Positions 32,169 through 40,712 of a DNA stretch of 64,000 bases are shown piece by piece. The translations under genes and the position numbers were made by a program. Position 1 is the stretch's first letter; every line of letters starts with the position of its first letter. Below the pieces are notes generated by a model, which made no database searches, had not been told where the DNA came from, and was given only the letters and a program-made list of their open reading frames with translations. The stretch is from Poriferisodalis sp965204195 (lineage in GTDB: Bacteria; Actinomycetota; Acidimicrobiia; Acidimicrobiales; Poriferisodalaceae), in NCBI RefSeq assembly GCF_965204195.1, contig NZ_OZ241975.1, positions 1,860,001 through 1,924,000 of the forward strand, written 5' to 3'.

Positions 32169-34562
32169 CTATAGCTCAGGCCCGGGCGCGTCGTCTGCGC
32201 TGTCCTCCTCCGGTTCGCCGTTGGGCATGCGGTAGCCCACGCCGGATTCGGTCAGGATGTATACGGGGTCACCGGCGGACTCGCCGAGCTTGCGGCGGAG
32301 CCGCTTGATCACTTCGCGCACTAGCCATGGCTCGCCGGTGCGCTCAGGCCCCCAGACTCGCCGCAGCAGCGTGTTGTGGGTGAGCACCCGTCCGGCGCCG
32401 GCCGCCAGCTCGTACAGCAGCGCGTACTCGGTGGGCGTGAGCTGCACCGGCTTGCCGGCCAAGGTCACCTGGCGCTGGGCGTGGTTGATGTTCAGCTCGC
32501 CCCGCACCACAGTGTCGGGCGGCCCGGCCCGCCTGCGCAGCGCCGCCCTGATCCTGGCGGCCAGCTCGGTCTGCGAGAACGGCTTGACCATGTAGTCGGC
32601 AGCTCCCATGTCGAAGGCTCGGGCGATCGTCTCGTCCTGCCCGTACATCGACACGAAGATGACCGGCACGTCGGTCTCGGCCTGGATGTCACGCATCAAC
32701 TCGATGCCGTCGGTGTCGGGCAGCATTAGGTCGAGCAGCACCAGATGAGGCCTCTCGGCATCCAGCAGGCGCGGCACGTCCTTGGGGTTGCCGGTCATGA
32801 TCGGCGTGTAGCCGGCCTTGACGAGGGCGTCGCGGATGTAGCGAAGCGCCTGGGGGTCGTCGTCCACTGCCAGCACGCGTTCCTCGCTGCGCGCGGGGCC
32901 GCGTGCATCACGGACGGCTGCCGAATGACCAGGCGGCACAGCGGTCTCCTCGATCGTCGGGATCGTGAAGCTGAAGCACGCCCCGGTGCCCGGCCCGTCG
33001 CTGTCGGCCCAGATGCGGCCGCCGTGGGCTTCCACGATGCCCTTGCAGATGGCCAGGCCGAGGCCCGACCCTGCAATGCCGCTGCCGCCGCTGCCTTCGG
33101 CCCGCGAGAACTTGCGGAACAGGTGCGGCAGCAGTTCGGTCTCGATGCCCCGCCCCTGATCGGCGACCGAGACGGCGACGTGAGCGTCGTCGCGCGCCGC
33201 CGACACCTGGATCGTCGAGCCGACGGGGGAGTGCTTGGCCGCGTTGGAGAGCAGGTTGACCAGCACCTGAACGATGCGTCCCCGGTCGGCCATCACCAGG
33301 GGCAGATCCACGGCGAGCTCCATCGCCAGGTCCTCACGGCCGCTGCCGTTCAGAAACCTGCTCTTCGCCTCGTCCACCAGCACGTACAGGTCGGTCGGCT
33401 CGGGAACGACCAGCAGCGAGCCCGTCTCGATGCGAGCCACGTCGAGCAGGCTGCCGATCAGCTCGCGCATGTTGTCGCATTGGTCGCCGATGACCCGGAA
33501 GAACTGCGTCATCTCGGCGAGGTCGAGATCGGGCGCCGACTCCAGCAGCGTGGCCACCGAGCCCTTGACCGTGGCCAGCGGGGCGCGCAGCTCATGGCTC
33601 ACAATGCCCAGGAACTCCGCGCGCATCCGCTCCATCTCCTCCAGCGGCGTCATGTCCTGCAGAGTGACCACGAAGGAGTCGACTTCGCCGGCCTCCGAGC
33701 GAATCGGCGTGGCGTTCACCAACACGGTGACGCTGCGGCCGTCGGGCACCTCCAGGCAGATCTCCTCTGCGTGGGTTGCCTCGCCCGTGCGGAGGAGACC
33801 GATCAAGGTCGGCTTCTTGAACGAGAGCTCCCGACCGTCGGCGCGCCGGCAGATCAGCACGTCCAGAAGCTGCTCGGGCGACTGGTCGGGGTCGCGCAGG
33901 CTGTCGACGATGCGCATGGCCTCGCGGTTGAACGAAACCGGCGCCGCGGTCGTGGCGTCGAAGGTGACGATGCCCACCGGCGAGATGTCGATCAGGGCTG
34001 CGAGGTCGTTGCGGGCACGTTGCTCGTCGCGGTACCGGCGTGCGTTGGCGATCACCAGCGCCGCCTGCGACGCGAACATGGTCAGCACGTTCTCGTCCTC
34101 GAGGGTGAACTCCCGCCCCTGCTCCTGGTGAGCCAGATAGATCGTGCCCACACCGACGCCGCCGTGGCGGATCGGTGCCACCAACAGGGCCGTCGCTGTC
34201 ACCGAGGGCAGGAACTCCGGCATTCCCAGCGATCTCAGGTGGCCGTCCACGTCGGCGACTCTCAGCGGCCCGTCGAGTCCGCTGAGGTACTCGAAGAACG
34301 CCGTCCCCTCCGGTAGTTCCCACAGCCCTCGGTGCTCTTGTTGGGTCAGGCCCGACACGACGAATTCGGGCACCTCGTCCGTCTGGCCGGCGACGGTCAG
34401 TGCTCCGTAGCGGGAATCGGTCAGTGCCCGTGCACTGTCCACCACAAGCTGCAGCACGACATCGAAGTCGAGGCTCTCGTTGATGCGCAGGCTGGCTTCG
34501 CTGAGCCGTGACAGTCGTGGCCGGTTGTCAACGTGCTGGTCGCCGTTGTCGGGTCGGTTCAT
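32169..34562 (-). CDS. Single-polypeptide two-component system: GAF-PAS-histidine kinase-receiver-winged HTH
   Basis: 797 residues with, in order: a GAF domain (about 25-180), a PAS domain (about 190-315), a HisKA domain with H-box FLGIVSHELRAPLATVKG, a HATPase domain (NLLSNAAKHS, DQGRGIE, GSGLGLAICKGIVEAHGG), a receiver domain with phospho-acceptor Asp in LVLLDLMLPDTDG, and an OmpR-type winged HTH (LTPTEYALLYELA). No membrane segment is present, so it should sense an intracellular signal or redox/ligand through GAF or PAS. Kinase and DNA-binding output on one chain is uncommon. The poly-G paralogue region begins upstream on the other strand, making those genes plausible targets. Confidence 0.88.
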   Translation of the reverse strand: MNRPDNGDQHVDNRPRLSRLSEASLRINESLDFDVVLQLVVDSARALTDSRYGALTVAGQTDEVPEFVVSGLTQQEHRGLWELPEGTAFFEYLSGLDGPLRVADVDGHLRSLGMPEFLPSVTATALLVAPIRHGGVGVGTIYLAHQEQGREFTLEDENVLTMFASQAALVIANARRYRDEQRARNDLAALIDISPVGIVTFDATTAAPVSFNREAMRIVDSLRDPDQSPEQLLDVLICRRADGRELSFKKPTLIGLLRTGEATHAEEICLEVPDGRSVTVLVNATPIRSEAGEVDSFVVTLQDMTPLEEMERMRAEFLGIVSHELRAPLATVKGSVATLLESAPDLDLAEMTQFFRVIGDQCDNMRELIGSLLDVARIETGSLLVVPEPTDLYVLVDEAKSRFLNGSGREDLAMELAVDLPLVMADRGRIVQVLVNLLSNAAKHSPVGSTIQVSAARDDAHVAVSVADQGRGIETELLPHLFRKFSRAEGSGGSGIAGSGLGLAICKGIVEAHGGRIWADSDGPGTGACFSFTIPTIEETAVPPGHSAAVRDARGPARSEERVLAVDDDPQALRYIRDALVKAGYTPIMTGNPKDVPRLLDAERPHLVLLDLMLPDTDGIELMRDIQAETDVPVIFVSMYGQDETIARAFDMGAADYMVKPFSQTELAARIRAALRRRAGPPDTVVRGELNINHAQRQVTLAGKPVQLTPTEYALLYELAAGAGRVLTHNTLLRRVWGPERTGEPWLVREVIKRLRRKLGESAGDPVYILTESGVGYRMPNGEPEEDSADDAPGPEL

Positions 34563-34621
34563 GTGAGGTGCGTCCGTTGATGTGTGCTGACAGTCAGAAC
34601 GTATGAAGCTACACCTAATTT

Positions 34622-34665
34622 GGGTATGTTTTCACTCTTTGGTCATATGTCGGGGGGTTTATCGT
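34622..34665 (+). promoter_or_regulatory. Shared upstream element (GTG-CAC motif and TATCGT) of paralogue A
   Basis: GGGTATGTTTTCACTC, then TTGGTC and TATCGT (34660-34665), about 75 bp before the start codon. The same block precedes paralogues B and C, and a diverged form precedes the lipoprotein gene (41995-42037). It is a likely common promoter with an operator-like inverted motif. Confidence 0.55.
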
Positions 34666-34709
34666 CTCTGAGGACTTTGCTGTAGGTCCCTCTTGTCTCC
34701 CGGATTTGC

Positions 34710-34724
34710 GGGGGGGGGGGGGGG
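34710..34724 (+). repeat. Poly-G tract, 15 G, upstream of paralogue A
   Basis: An uninterrupted run of 15 G ending 15 nt before the ATG at 34740. A TAAGGGGAATCGATT spacer carrying the GGGG ribosome-binding-like motif lies between them. Confidence 0.95.
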
Positions 34725-34739
34725 TAAGGGGAATCGATT

Positions 34740-35969
34740 ATGTCTGTTGTGGGTTCGCGTCGGTGGCGCTTGGCGGCTGCGGTTGCCGCGGTTGTGGTCG
34801 GGGCGGCGTTGCTGACTCCGACGGTGGCGTCGGCGTCGGGCAGCGAGCGAAAGGACGTGACGCTGTCGTTCGCGCAGGCGCCTTCGGGGTGGTCTGTGGT
34901 GGAGGGGCAGGCGGCCGATGTGGGCACGCTCGCGGTGAACGGCATCGCGGGGGTGAACAAGAAGCACATCCAGTGGGCGATCAAGGGCTCTGCTGCGTTC
35001 TCGGTGGTGGGCGACAAGGACACCGCCACGGTGCGCTATGACGGCACGACGCTGGACGCGGACAAGGTGCGGCTGCGCATCACCGCGGACATCGGCAGCT
35101 ACCGGGCCCGCAAGCTGAACTGGAACGTCACCCGTGCGGGGGTCATCGTGCGCGTCGCGGTCACCGCAGCCGACACAGAGCCCACCATCACCCAAGCCGA
35201 CCCCGAACAGCCCGAGATCGAGCCCGACCAGCAGACTCAGAAGCAGACGACGCAGGCGAAGCAGTACAACCTGAACCCGCGCCAGCCGCGGCTGTATCCG
35301 GTGCGCCGGGTGAACGCCTCAGAATATGTGCACTGGCATCGCTGCCAGAACCCTCACGGCACCTACATCAAGTACAAGGGCTACGAGTTGAAAAGCACGC
35401 CCTCAGACGGCCACACCTACCTGATCAAGCACGCGGGCGGCCTCAACGGCTCACACCACGACATCGGCAACGCGCCGCCCTGCTACCGGTTCCATGAGGA
35501 CTCGACGAACAACGCCACCGGCTTCGTGACCGGCGGCGACTACATCGAGGCCGACTGGGCGGCGGCGAACGGGGACAACCCCGGCAACCTGCGCGCCAAG
35601 TACATCACCCGCTGGAAAGGCCAGATGGACAAAGCCGCCGAACGACGCAAAGAGAACAGCGGCTTTTGGCAGCGGGCCGGGCACCTCAACTATCACTGGC
35701 ACGATCTCCATGACCACTCCGGCAACTCGATCCGACACAAGCACGCCTTCACTGGGTTTGCTAGCGGCAAAGACAAGAAGTGTCACCAACATTCGCAGAA
35801 CACGGCTAACAGCTGGAACAGTCCGATCGTTCGAAAGCCGCACGCCACCGGCGTGCCCGATCCGGTCCCGTCCAACTACAACTACGGCGCCACCTACGAG
35901 GGTCAAGGGCTGAGTTCGGCCTACTTCGCTGGCGAAGGCGTCCCGACCGAGACGGACTGCATCGAATAG
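34740..35969 (+). CDS. Secreted paralogue A: constant N-terminal domain with His/Cys-rich variable tail
   Basis: 409 residues. A signal peptide (to about residue 32, ending TVASA) is followed by a constant domain of about 110 residues (cadherin-like fold suspected). The variable tail has a Gln/Pro linker, HWHRCQNPHG, a STPSDGHTYLIKHAGG block, RAKYITRW, and a very His-rich stretch (NYHWHDLHDHSGNSIRHKHA, then CHQH). The constant part is identical to two downstream paralogues and related to the N-terminus of the Ig-like protein at 42663. The HxHxC-type pattern suggests metal binding, but this is inference. Expression is likely affected by the poly-G tract in its leader. Function unknown. Confidence 0.75.
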   Translation: MSVVGSRRWRLAAAVAAVVVGAALLTPTVASASGSERKDVTLSFAQAPSGWSVVEGQAADVGTLAVNGIAGVNKKHIQWAIKGSAAFSVVGDKDTATVRYDGTTLDADKVRLRITADIGSYRARKLNWNVTRAGVIVRVAVTAADTEPTITQADPEQPEIEPDQQTQKQTTQAKQYNLNPRQPRLYPVRRVNASEYVHWHRCQNPHGTYIKYKGYELKSTPSDGHTYLIKHAGGLNGSHHDIGNAPPCYRFHEDSTNNATGFVTGGDYIEADWAAANGDNPGNLRAKYITRWKGQMDKAAERRKENSGFWQRAGHLNYHWHDLHDHSGNSIRHKHAFTGFASGKDKKCHQHSQNTANSWNSPIVRKPHATGVPDPVPSNYNYGATYEGQGLSSAYFAGEGVPTETDCIE

Positions 35970-35997
35970 CCCCCCACACAGCCGCTAACGCGGTCTG

Positions 35998-36037
35998 CTG
36001 AGGCGCCCGGCCACCCCGGATCGGCCGGGCGCCTCAG
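35998..36037. terminator. Hairpin terminator after paralogue A
   Basis: Perfect 15-bp stem CTGAGGCGCCCGGCC / GGCCGGGCGCCTCAG with loop ACCCCGGATC, 29 bp after the stop. There is no T tract, as is common in high-GC actinobacteria. Equivalent hairpins follow paralogues B and C. Confidence 0.75.
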
Positions 36038-36188
36038 CGCGCCACGGGGCTGGATCTCGGCTCAGCGCTTGACGTCGGCGAGTCCTGGCGGTGGGCGTTG
36101 AGGCAGCTCTCTTCCTGCCCGACGGAATTTGGTGTCTGTTCGTGCTCGACTATTGAAAAAACAGTAGTGGAGTGTGTAATTTCAAGGC

Positions 36189-37355
36189 ATGGGCTCTGAG
36201 CTGGTTCCTCGCGCTGCTGCGCTGCTCATCGAGGCCGCCCTTGGGCGGAGCCCGGTCGCGGCGCTGATCGGGGCCCGGCAGTGCGGCAAGACGACGCTTG
36301 CGCGCCAGTTCGTCGCGGCCGGCTCGCCGAACTACTTCGATCTCGAGGATCCCCTCAGCCTCGCCCGGCTCGATGAGCCCATGACCGCGCTCGGCCCGCT
36401 GTCTGGCCTGGTCGTCATCGACGAAGTGCAGCGCCGGCCGGATCTGTTCGGGGTGCTGCGCGTGCTCGCGGACCGCGAGGGCACTCCTGCGAGGTTCCTG
36501 GTGCTCGGCAGCGCTGGCCCCGAATTGCTCCGCCAGAGCGCAGAGTCGCTGGCTGGTCGCATCGAGTACACCGAGCTCAGCGGCTTGCAGGTGGCCGAGC
36601 TGGGCGCCGAGCGCATGGAGACGCTGTGGCAGCGCGGCGGGTTTCCCCGCTCGCTGCTCGCCGACAGCGACGCCGACAGCTTGATCTGGCGCAAGTCGTA
36701 CCTGCAGACATTCGTCGAGCGCGATCTGCCGCAGTTCGGCGCGGGGCTCGCAGCGCCGACGATCCATCGCATGATGCTCATGCTGGCGCACTACCACGGC
36801 CAGATTGTCAACCTCCGGGCCCTCGCGACGACCCTGAGCATCAGCGAGACCACCGTCCGGCGCTATCTGGACCTGATGGAGCACCTCTTCCTCATCCGCC
36901 AGCTCCGCCCGTGGCACGAGAACCTCCGCAAGCGGCAGGTCAAGCGGACCAAGCTCTACTTCCGTGATTCGGGGCTGTTCCACCATCTGATCGGGGTGGG
37001 CACGATGGACGAGCTGCTCACCGATCCCCGTCTCGGCGCGTCCTGGGAAGGTTTCGTCCTCGAGAAGACGCTCGCCGAGGCGCGTCCCGATCAAGCGTAT
37101 TTCTGGGCAACCCATGCAGGCGCGGAGCTCGACCTGCTGCTCTTTGCGAAGGGACGCAGGATCGGCGTGGAGATCAAGCGGGTCGACGCCCCCCGCCGCA
37201 CGCCCTCCATGACCGCAGCACTGCGCGATCTCTCGCTCGACGTGCTCTGCGTCATCTACCCCGGCGATCTGCGCTACCGGATCGGTGACCAGATAACGGC
37301 GGTGCCCGCAGCGGAGCCCTTCTCCGCCGAAGCGGCGCTCGGGACCGGCAGATAG
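36189..37355 (+). CDS. AAA+ ATPase of the DUF4143 type
   Basis: 388 residues: an N-terminal P-loop ATPase (Walker A GARQCGKTTLARQF, Walker B GLVVIDEVQRRPDLF), a winged-helix middle (LATTLSISETTVRRYLDLME), and a C-terminal DUF4143 nuclease-like region (FYFRDSGLFHHL-type stretch seen as LYFRDSGLFHHLIG, then GAELDLLLFAKGRRIGVEIK). Such ATPases are common, scattered accessory genes of unknown role, and some resemble the archaeal-type ATPase/DUF234 group. It stands alone between paralogues A and B. An AT-rich segment (36150-36188) directly upstream is probably its promoter. The last copy-B repeat begins just after its stop. Confidence 0.82.
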   Translation: MGSELVPRAAALLIEAALGRSPVAALIGARQCGKTTLARQFVAAGSPNYFDLEDPLSLARLDEPMTALGPLSGLVVIDEVQRRPDLFGVLRVLADREGTPARFLVLGSAGPELLRQSAESLAGRIEYTELSGLQVAELGAERMETLWQRGGFPRSLLADSDADSLIWRKSYLQTFVERDLPQFGAGLAAPTIHRMMLMLAHYHGQIVNLRALATTLSISETTVRRYLDLMEHLFLIRQLRPWHENLRKRQVKRTKLYFRDSGLFHHLIGVGTMDELLTDPRLGASWEGFVLEKTLAEARPDQAYFWATHAGAELDLLLFAKGRRIGVEIKRVDAPRRTPSMTAALRDLSLDVLCVIYPGDLRYRIGDQITAVPAAEPFSAEAALGTGR

Positions 37356-37431
37356 GACGAGCCGCTCGGGCTGTGTGGTTATTCGCACAATTTGGGTGTG
37401 TTTTCACTCTTTGGTCATATGTCGGGGGGTT

Positions 37432-37437
37432 TATCGT
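37432..37437 (+). promoter_or_regulatory. Candidate -10 (TATCGT) of paralogue B
   Basis: TATCGT with TTGGTC 15 bp upstream and a GTGTGTTTTCAC inverted motif before it. The block is identical to the one upstream of paralogue C. Confidence 0.5.
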
Positions 37438-37481
37438 CTCTGAGGACTTTGCTGTAGGTCCCTCTTGTCTCCCGGATTTGC

Positions 37482-37510
37482 GGGGGGGGGGGGGGGGGGG
37501 GGGGGGGGGG
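37482..37510 (+). repeat. Poly-G tract, 29 G, upstream of paralogue B
   Basis: An uninterrupted run of 29 G, the longest of three equivalent tracts. It ends 15 nt before the ATG at 37526 with the same spacer as in copies A and C. Confidence 0.93.
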
Positions 37511-37525
37511 TAAGGGGAATCGATT

Positions 37526-38641
37526 ATGTCTGTTGTGGGTTCGCGTCGGTGGCGCTTGGCGGCTGCGGTTGCCGCGGTTGTGGTCGGGGCGGCGTTGCTG
37601 ACTCCGACGGTGGCGTCGGCGTCGGGCAGCGAGCGAAAGGACGTGACGCTGTCGTTCGCGCAGGCGCCTTCGGGGTGGTCTGTGGTGGAGGGGCAGGCGG
37701 CCGATGTGGGCACGCTCGCGGTGAACGGCATCGCGGGGGTGAACAAGAAGCACATCCAGTGGGCGATCAAGGGCTCTGCTGCGTTCTCGGTGGTGGGCGA
37801 CAAGGACACCGCCACGGTGCGCTATGACGGCACGACGCTGGACGCGGACAAGGTGCGGCTGCGCATCACCGCGGACATCGGCAGCTACCGGGCCCGCAAG
37901 CTGAACTGGAACGTCACCCGTGCGGGGGTCATCGTGCGCGTCGCAGTCACCGCGAGCGCGGAACCGGCCGAGGTGCCCAGCGACCCCGGTGCCGGCTCGC
38001 TGCAACAGACGCCGGGGAGCACGGGGACCTCGGAACGGCCGGTGGCGCGCGACCCCAAGACGTTCACCGAGGCCGAGCGCCGCGGGTGCGTCGCGTTCTT
38101 CAGCCGCGGCGGCGCGGGCGACTCAGCGAACGTGCCCGAGCACTGCCGCAACCTCGACATCACCGACGTAGAGGTGGGCTGGGACTGCGACGAGAACGGC
38201 CAGAACTGCGAACTGCGCAAGACGAGGCACACACACCTGTGCACCCACCCCACCACCACGTTCGTCCGGTACTTCACGATAAAGGGTCCGCACGTGGAGC
38301 TGAAGAGCACGCCCTATGACGGCAAGAAGTTCACCTACGCGCACTCCCATGTGGTCTATCCGCGGCGCAACGCCGACAGCCCCGCGCACACTGATGACGG
38401 ACACACCGCGTTTGAGGGATACGAAGGAGAGTGCCTGCAAAGCGACGAAATGATCGGGCCGTCCGGCAACGTGACCGACCATGGCAAAGACAATGACTCG
38501 GCGCGTTACAGGTGGCGTAACGAGAATTACGCCCACACCGCGCGGGCCAAGTACATCATGCGCTGGGTGTACCAGATCGAGTGCAACAAGGCCGGTCCGC
38601 CCGCATTTTGCGGGCCTTGGCGGGACGAGATCAACTCGTGA
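37526..38641 (+). CDS. Secreted paralogue B: constant N-terminal domain with variable tail
   Basis: 371 residues. The signal peptide and constant domain are identical to paralogue A. A linker and Cys-containing segment (RRGCVAFFSRGG, EHCRNLDITDVEV) are identical to paralogue C. The unique tail has RHTHLCTHPTTT, KSTPYDGKKFTYAHSHVVYP and RAKYIMRWVYQIECNKAG. The tail aligns by eye with A and C around the HxHxC, TPxDG and RAxYxxRW positions, so all three tails share one fold with rapidly diverging residues. It is probably extracellular. The His and Cys pattern suggests a metal site. The 29-G tract lies in its leader. Confidence 0.75.
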   Translation: MSVVGSRRWRLAAAVAAVVVGAALLTPTVASASGSERKDVTLSFAQAPSGWSVVEGQAADVGTLAVNGIAGVNKKHIQWAIKGSAAFSVVGDKDTATVRYDGTTLDADKVRLRITADIGSYRARKLNWNVTRAGVIVRVAVTASAEPAEVPSDPGAGSLQQTPGSTGTSERPVARDPKTFTEAERRGCVAFFSRGGAGDSANVPEHCRNLDITDVEVGWDCDENGQNCELRKTRHTHLCTHPTTTFVRYFTIKGPHVELKSTPYDGKKFTYAHSHVVYPRRNADSPAHTDDGHTAFEGYEGECLQSDEMIGPSGNVTDHGKDNDSARYRWRNENYAHTARAKYIMRWVYQIECNKAGPPAFCGPWRDEINS

Positions 38642-38671
38642 AGCGCCGCCGCTGACACGTCTCTAGCCACC

Positions 38672-38715
38672 CGCTGAGTCTCCCGGCCACCCCGGATCGG
38701 CTGGGGGACTCAGCG
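38672..38715. terminator. Hairpin terminator after paralogue B
   Basis: Arms CGCTGAGTCTCCCGGCC and GGCTGGGGGACTCAGCG with the same ACCCCGGATC loop as after paralogue A. The stem has a few mismatches. Confidence 0.65.
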
Positions 38716-38773
38716 CGTCCGGGCTCCAGGGTCGAAGGCGGTGAAGCCGGCGGTGCTGGCGCCGTGGGCGCTG

Positions 38774-40102
38774 TCAGAGCCCGGGGGCCTCGCGGGCGCG
38801 GGGCGGGCGGGGTTGGGCGAGGTCGTCGGCGCAGTCGGCGGCTCGGGCGGTCATGTCGGCGGTGAGGGAGGCCACGATGGGCTCGGCGCGCAGGTGGGCG
38901 GGGAGCTGGTCGGCTGCGGCGGCGAATGCGTCGGGCAGCAGGGCGGCGAGGTGGGCGACGCGTTCGGGTCCGTCGCCGGGGGCGAGCCCGACGGCGCGTG
39001 CGGTGGCCTGCCAAGCTTCGGGGTTGTGGGCGGCGCCGATGGTGGCGTCGGGCAGTGCGGACATGGCCATCGTGTAGGCGCCGATGTAGGCACGGTCGTA
39101 GGGCCGCCGGGACCACAGGTCATACAGAGGTGCGAGGCGGGCGCCGCCGGGTGCGAGCAGCAGGCTGTAGTTCTTGGTGTGGCCGTCGACATTGCAGATG
39201 AGCCAGTTGAACGCGAGCGCGTCGAAGAAGCGCTGCCGGTCTGTGCGCGGGTCTGCGGAGTGGTCGGCGATGAGCCGGGCGAGGCGGCTCACGGAGTGGC
39301 CTTCGCCGTCGATCTGGTAGATGTTCGCCGCAGGTTCGCCGCAGGCTTGGTGGAGGTCTTCTTGGTGGACGCGCTGCACGGCGCCGTCAGCGCCGGTGAC
39401 CCGGTCGTAGCGGCGCACGGCGACGACGAGGTGGTCCCCGACGCGCAGCGGGTCGCTGCGCGCTGCGGCGAGTCCGCAGTGGCGGGCGGCAGCGAGGCAC
39501 AGGTGCTCGTTGAGTGCCTGACCGGGCATGTCGCGCATGGAGGGCTTGAGTATGTGGGTGGAGGGGGTGCCGCCCCAGGGCTCGCCCCATTGGTCGCCGC
39601 GGGACACGAGAGTTGTCTTGGACTGGGCGCCTGCGAGGCTCCAGGCGCTGCGGCCTTCTGGCCGCTGCCAGGCCTGGTCGCGCACCAGCTGGTCGATGAG
39701 CTCTGCGAACGCGTCGGGCGCGAGCCAGTCCACGCCGCCGCTGCGTTCGCGCAGCACGGCGTCGTCGGTCTGGGGGCAGGTCTGCACGGCGCCGGCGCAG
39801 TCGAGCCCGACCGGCGTGCTGAGCAGGTCGAAGGGGCCGTGCGAGCGGGCGCCGTGGCGGGCGGCCCAGCGTCGTCGGATGTTCTCGTTGGCGGGCAGCA
39901 GCCCGTCGAGCCAGCCTGACACGCGCTCGCCGATGTGGGGGGTGTCGCCGAGCGGCAGTGACAGCGACAGCGGCACCGTGTCGCTGCGCGCTGCGTAGTG
40001 GGGGTCGTAGTCGAGGCGCAGGCCGCGGCGGTCGTGACTGATCGTGCCGGCCAGCACGCCCGCCAGGAACACCGCGAGCGGTTCGCTCGCTTGGGCGCTC
40101 AT
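38774..40102 (-). CDS. hipA: HipA-type serine/threonine kinase toxin
   Basis: A 442-residue HipA from ATG 40102. The N-terminal domain has GVLAGTISHDRRGLRLDYDP. The kinase core has SLAGAQSKTTLV, the ATP-site lysine in HILKPS, NEHLCLAAA, and the catalytic and metal loop FNWLICNVDGHTKNYSLLL and APLYDL. HipA kinases phosphorylate translation factors such as GltX and cause dormancy when not held by HipB. The start overlaps the hipB stop by 4 bp. The pair lies between paralogues B and C on the opposite strand, inside the segment bounded by the long direct repeats. Confidence 0.9.
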   Translation of the reverse strand: MSAQASEPLAVFLAGVLAGTISHDRRGLRLDYDPHYAARSDTVPLSLSLPLGDTPHIGERVSGWLDGLLPANENIRRRWAARHGARSHGPFDLLSTPVGLDCAGAVQTCPQTDDAVLRERSGGVDWLAPDAFAELIDQLVRDQAWQRPEGRSAWSLAGAQSKTTLVSRGDQWGEPWGGTPSTHILKPSMRDMPGQALNEHLCLAAARHCGLAAARSDPLRVGDHLVVAVRRYDRVTGADGAVQRVHQEDLHQACGEPAANIYQIDGEGHSVSRLARLIADHSADPRTDRQRFFDALAFNWLICNVDGHTKNYSLLLAPGGARLAPLYDLWSRRPYDRAYIGAYTMAMSALPDATIGAAHNPEAWQATARAVGLAPGDGPERVAHLAALLPDAFAAAADQLPAHLRAEPIVASLTADMTARAADCADDLAQPRPPRAREAPGL

Positions 40103-40386
40103 GGCATCTGGGTGGCGTCGTGCAGGACGCGGTCGGCCAGGGTGACCGGCCGCGGGTGCAGCGCGATCGAGAGGCCCAGCACGTCGAGCACGCGCATCAC
40201 CCGATCGGTGCCGCCGGCGGCGCGCCCGGTCTCGAACTCGCACAGCCATTGAGGCGAGACGCCGGCACGGCGGGCCGTCTCGGCTTGGGTGAGGCCTTGG
40301 CTGCGGCGCTCAGCCCGCAACGCACGCGAGAGGCGCTCGGGGGTGCGGATGTCATCTGCGATCGTGGTGACGGTCGGCGATTCCAT
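40099..40386 (-). CDS. hipB: HipB-type XRE antitoxin
   Basis: A 95-residue XRE helix-turn-helix protein from ATG 40386 (TPERLSRALRAERRSQGLTQ, then AETARRAGVSPQWLCEFETG). It pairs with the HipA gene, whose ATG overlaps its stop. HipB binds and inhibits HipA and represses the operon. The C-terminal tail VLHDATQMP is short. An extended N-terminus to 40455 is possible but covers the likely AT-rich promoter. Confidence 0.87.
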   Translation of the reverse strand: MESPTVTTIADDIRTPERLSRALRAERRSQGLTQAETARRAGVSPQWLCEFETGRAAGGTDRVMRVLDVLGLSIALHPRPVTLADRVLHDATQMP

Positions 40387-40712
40387 GACACGAGCCTTCG
40401 TCATATAGCGAGCAAGTCTAGTGCCATAAGAATATCGTCGATCGGCGAATAACACTGCACTGATTCAGCATTCGTCAGTCAGCGAAGCTTTCGAGAGCGG
40501 CCGGCTCCTCGTATGGACTCCGGGCTGCTGCCGATCTCGCCGATGCCAGCCGGATCGAGCCGCTCGGGCTGTGTGGTTATTCGCACAATTTGGGTGTGTT
40601 TTCACTCTTTGGTCATATGTCGGGGGGTTTATCGTCTCTGAGGACTTTGCTGTAGGTCCCTCTTGTCTCCCGGATTTGCGGGGGGGGGGGGGGGGGGTAA
40701 GGGGAATCGATT
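40387..40712. promoter_or_regulatory. Intergenic region between hipB and paralogue C
   Basis: This 326-bp gap holds the AT-rich hipB promoter (about 40390-40460, minus strand). About 95 bp with nothing recognisable follow. From 40556 it is the repeat-copy-C upstream region with TATCGT at 40630-40635 and the 18-G tract. Confidence 0.55.

Larger units (their letters stand above)
34617..35168 (+). repeat. Long direct repeat, copy A
   Basis: About 550 bp shared with copies B (37389-37954) and C (40587-41141). It covers promoter, 5' leader, signal peptide and N-terminal domain. Apart from the poly-G length and isolated bases near the edges, I find the three copies identical by eye. Confidence 0.9.
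37358..38172 (+). repeat. Long direct repeat, copy B (extended identity with copy C)
   Basis: About 815 bp identical to 40556-41359 apart from poly-G length (29 versus 18). It starts upstream of the promoter (CGAGCCGCTCGGGCTGTG) and ends inside the gene at GACGTAGA. Its inner part is shared with copy A. Confidence 0.9.

Noticed and set aside
34724..34740. Translational on/off switching of the paralogues by poly-G frameshifting
   Set aside because: The TAA directly after the tract is in frame with the ATG, and the ATG with its signal peptide lies downstream of the tract, so tract length cannot change the main frame. Transcriptional or mRNA-structure effects remain open.
34706..35041. Poly-glycine open frames starting in or before the G tracts and overlapping the paralogue genes
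   Set aside because: They are in another frame from the secreted protein, differ between copies only through tract length, and have no ribosome-binding site of their own. They look like by-products of the tract.
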